Source of the DNA: Acaudatibacter sp963835495
Lineage (GTDB): Bacteria > Pseudomonadota > Alphaproteobacteria > Caulobacterales > Caulobacteraceae
Assembly: GCA_963835495.1 (NCBI GenBank)
Contig: CAWIFQ010000003.1
Span: 1,488,001 to 1,552,000, forward strand
DNA length: 64,000 bases
Direction of reading: 5' to 3'
Notes under the pieces: model-generated
Seen by the model: the letters and a program-made list of their open reading frames with translations, nothing else
What the model was told of the DNA's origin: nothing
The model's database searches: none
Part shown: positions 63,763-64,000 of the stretch, piece by piece
Numbering within the stretch: the stretch's first letter is position 1
How the letters are laid out: each line of letters opens with the position of its first letter
Position numbers and translations under genes: made by a program

Positions 63763-64000
63763 TCAACCCCGCCAGTGCAGCGCGCAGATCAGCGTGAAGA
63801 GACGCCGCGCGGTGTCGTGATCGGTCTCGACCTTGCCGGCAAGTCGACTTTTGAGCAGTTCCGAGCCCTCGTTGTGCAGAGCGCGGCGGCCCATGTCCAA
63901 GGTCTCGATCTTCTGCGGCGTCGCGTTGCGGATCGCCTGGTAGTAGCTCTCGCAGATCATGGCGTAGTCGCGCACGACGCTGCGGAACGGCGACAGCGAG
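63763..64000 (-). CDS. UPF0262 family protein (5' end outside the window)
   Basis: The visible C-terminal part of about 79 residues contains SLSPFRSVVRDYAMICESYY, ATPQKIETLDMGRRALHNEG and DTARRLFTLICALHWRG, which are the conserved end of UPF0262, a roughly 160-residue alphaproteobacterial family of unknown function. The N-terminal half lies beyond base 64000. It directly precedes the phosphatase gene on the same strand and probably shares a transcript with it. Confidence 0.93.
   Translation of the reverse strand, partial: SLSPFRSVVRDYAMICESYYQAIRNATPQKIETLDMGRRALHNEGSELLKSRLAGKVETDHDTARRLFTLICALHWRG

Overview
The window is GC-rich, densely coded DNA from an alphaproteobacterium, most likely a member of the Caulobacterales close to Phenylobacterium or Caulobacter. 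This placement is an inference. It rests on codon use, on the gene order yacG / short RNase E-G / maf / infA / LMW phosphatase / UPF0262 at the right end, on a tRNA-His gene without an encoded G at position -1, and on many XRE, DUF2339, PilZ and acyl-CoA catabolism genes. No rRNA operon, CRISPR array, prophage or recognisable insertion sequence was seen.

Layout. 0-6.6 kb: the start of a cytochrome P450, an XRE regulator, a CinA-type amidohydrolase, an oligopeptide-binding lipoprotein, DUF3833 and DUF805 proteins and chorismate mutase. 6.6-16.7 kb: an ABC-F ATPase and a divergent acyl-CoA module (CaiB CoA-transferase and MaoC-like dehydratase against a DUF35 zinc-ribbon protein and an Ltp-like thiolase), then hydrolases, an SDR and a GST. 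16.9-21.7 kb: the stationary-phase operon prkA / DUF444 / spoVR. 22.3-37.4 kb: two transport or outer-membrane proteins, a hydrolase, a CrtC-like protein coupled to a rubredoxin too short for many gene finders, enoyl-CoA hydratase, a 1000-residue DUF2339 protein, PilZ, a chorismate-lyase-like secreted protein, a P-loop kinase-like protein, an amidohydrolase, an AI-2E exporter, a TPR protein and a nucleotide-sugar epimerase. 37.7-41.7 kb: a curli amyloid cluster (csgF, csgG, two curlin-repeat subunits and an accessory periplasmic gene). 41.7-45.3 kb: an ArsR-type regulator facing an hsp20-lon pair across a large palindrome. 45.3-48.3 kb: dispersed palindromic repeats, a GIY-YIG nuclease unit, a GST, a LysR gene and a PH-domain protein. 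48.3-64 kb: mostly housekeeping (NAD synthetase, PEP carboxylase, heptosyltransferase-like, Ca2+/H+ antiporter, tRNA-His, exbB-exbD-tonB, an MFS protein, tRNA-Phe, and the yacG-to-UPF0262 block).

The parts most worth a second look lie between 37 and 48 kb. The curli cluster ends in a gene whose frame is broken exactly at a three-copy ACCC tract. A frameshifted GIY-YIG nuclease is tightly bracketed by two direct copies of a roughly 31-bp palindromic repeat, as a small mobile unit would be. The next two genes (GST and LysR) also have frame or stop defects. Either this stretch is decaying in the organism or the assembly is poor here; read mapping would decide.
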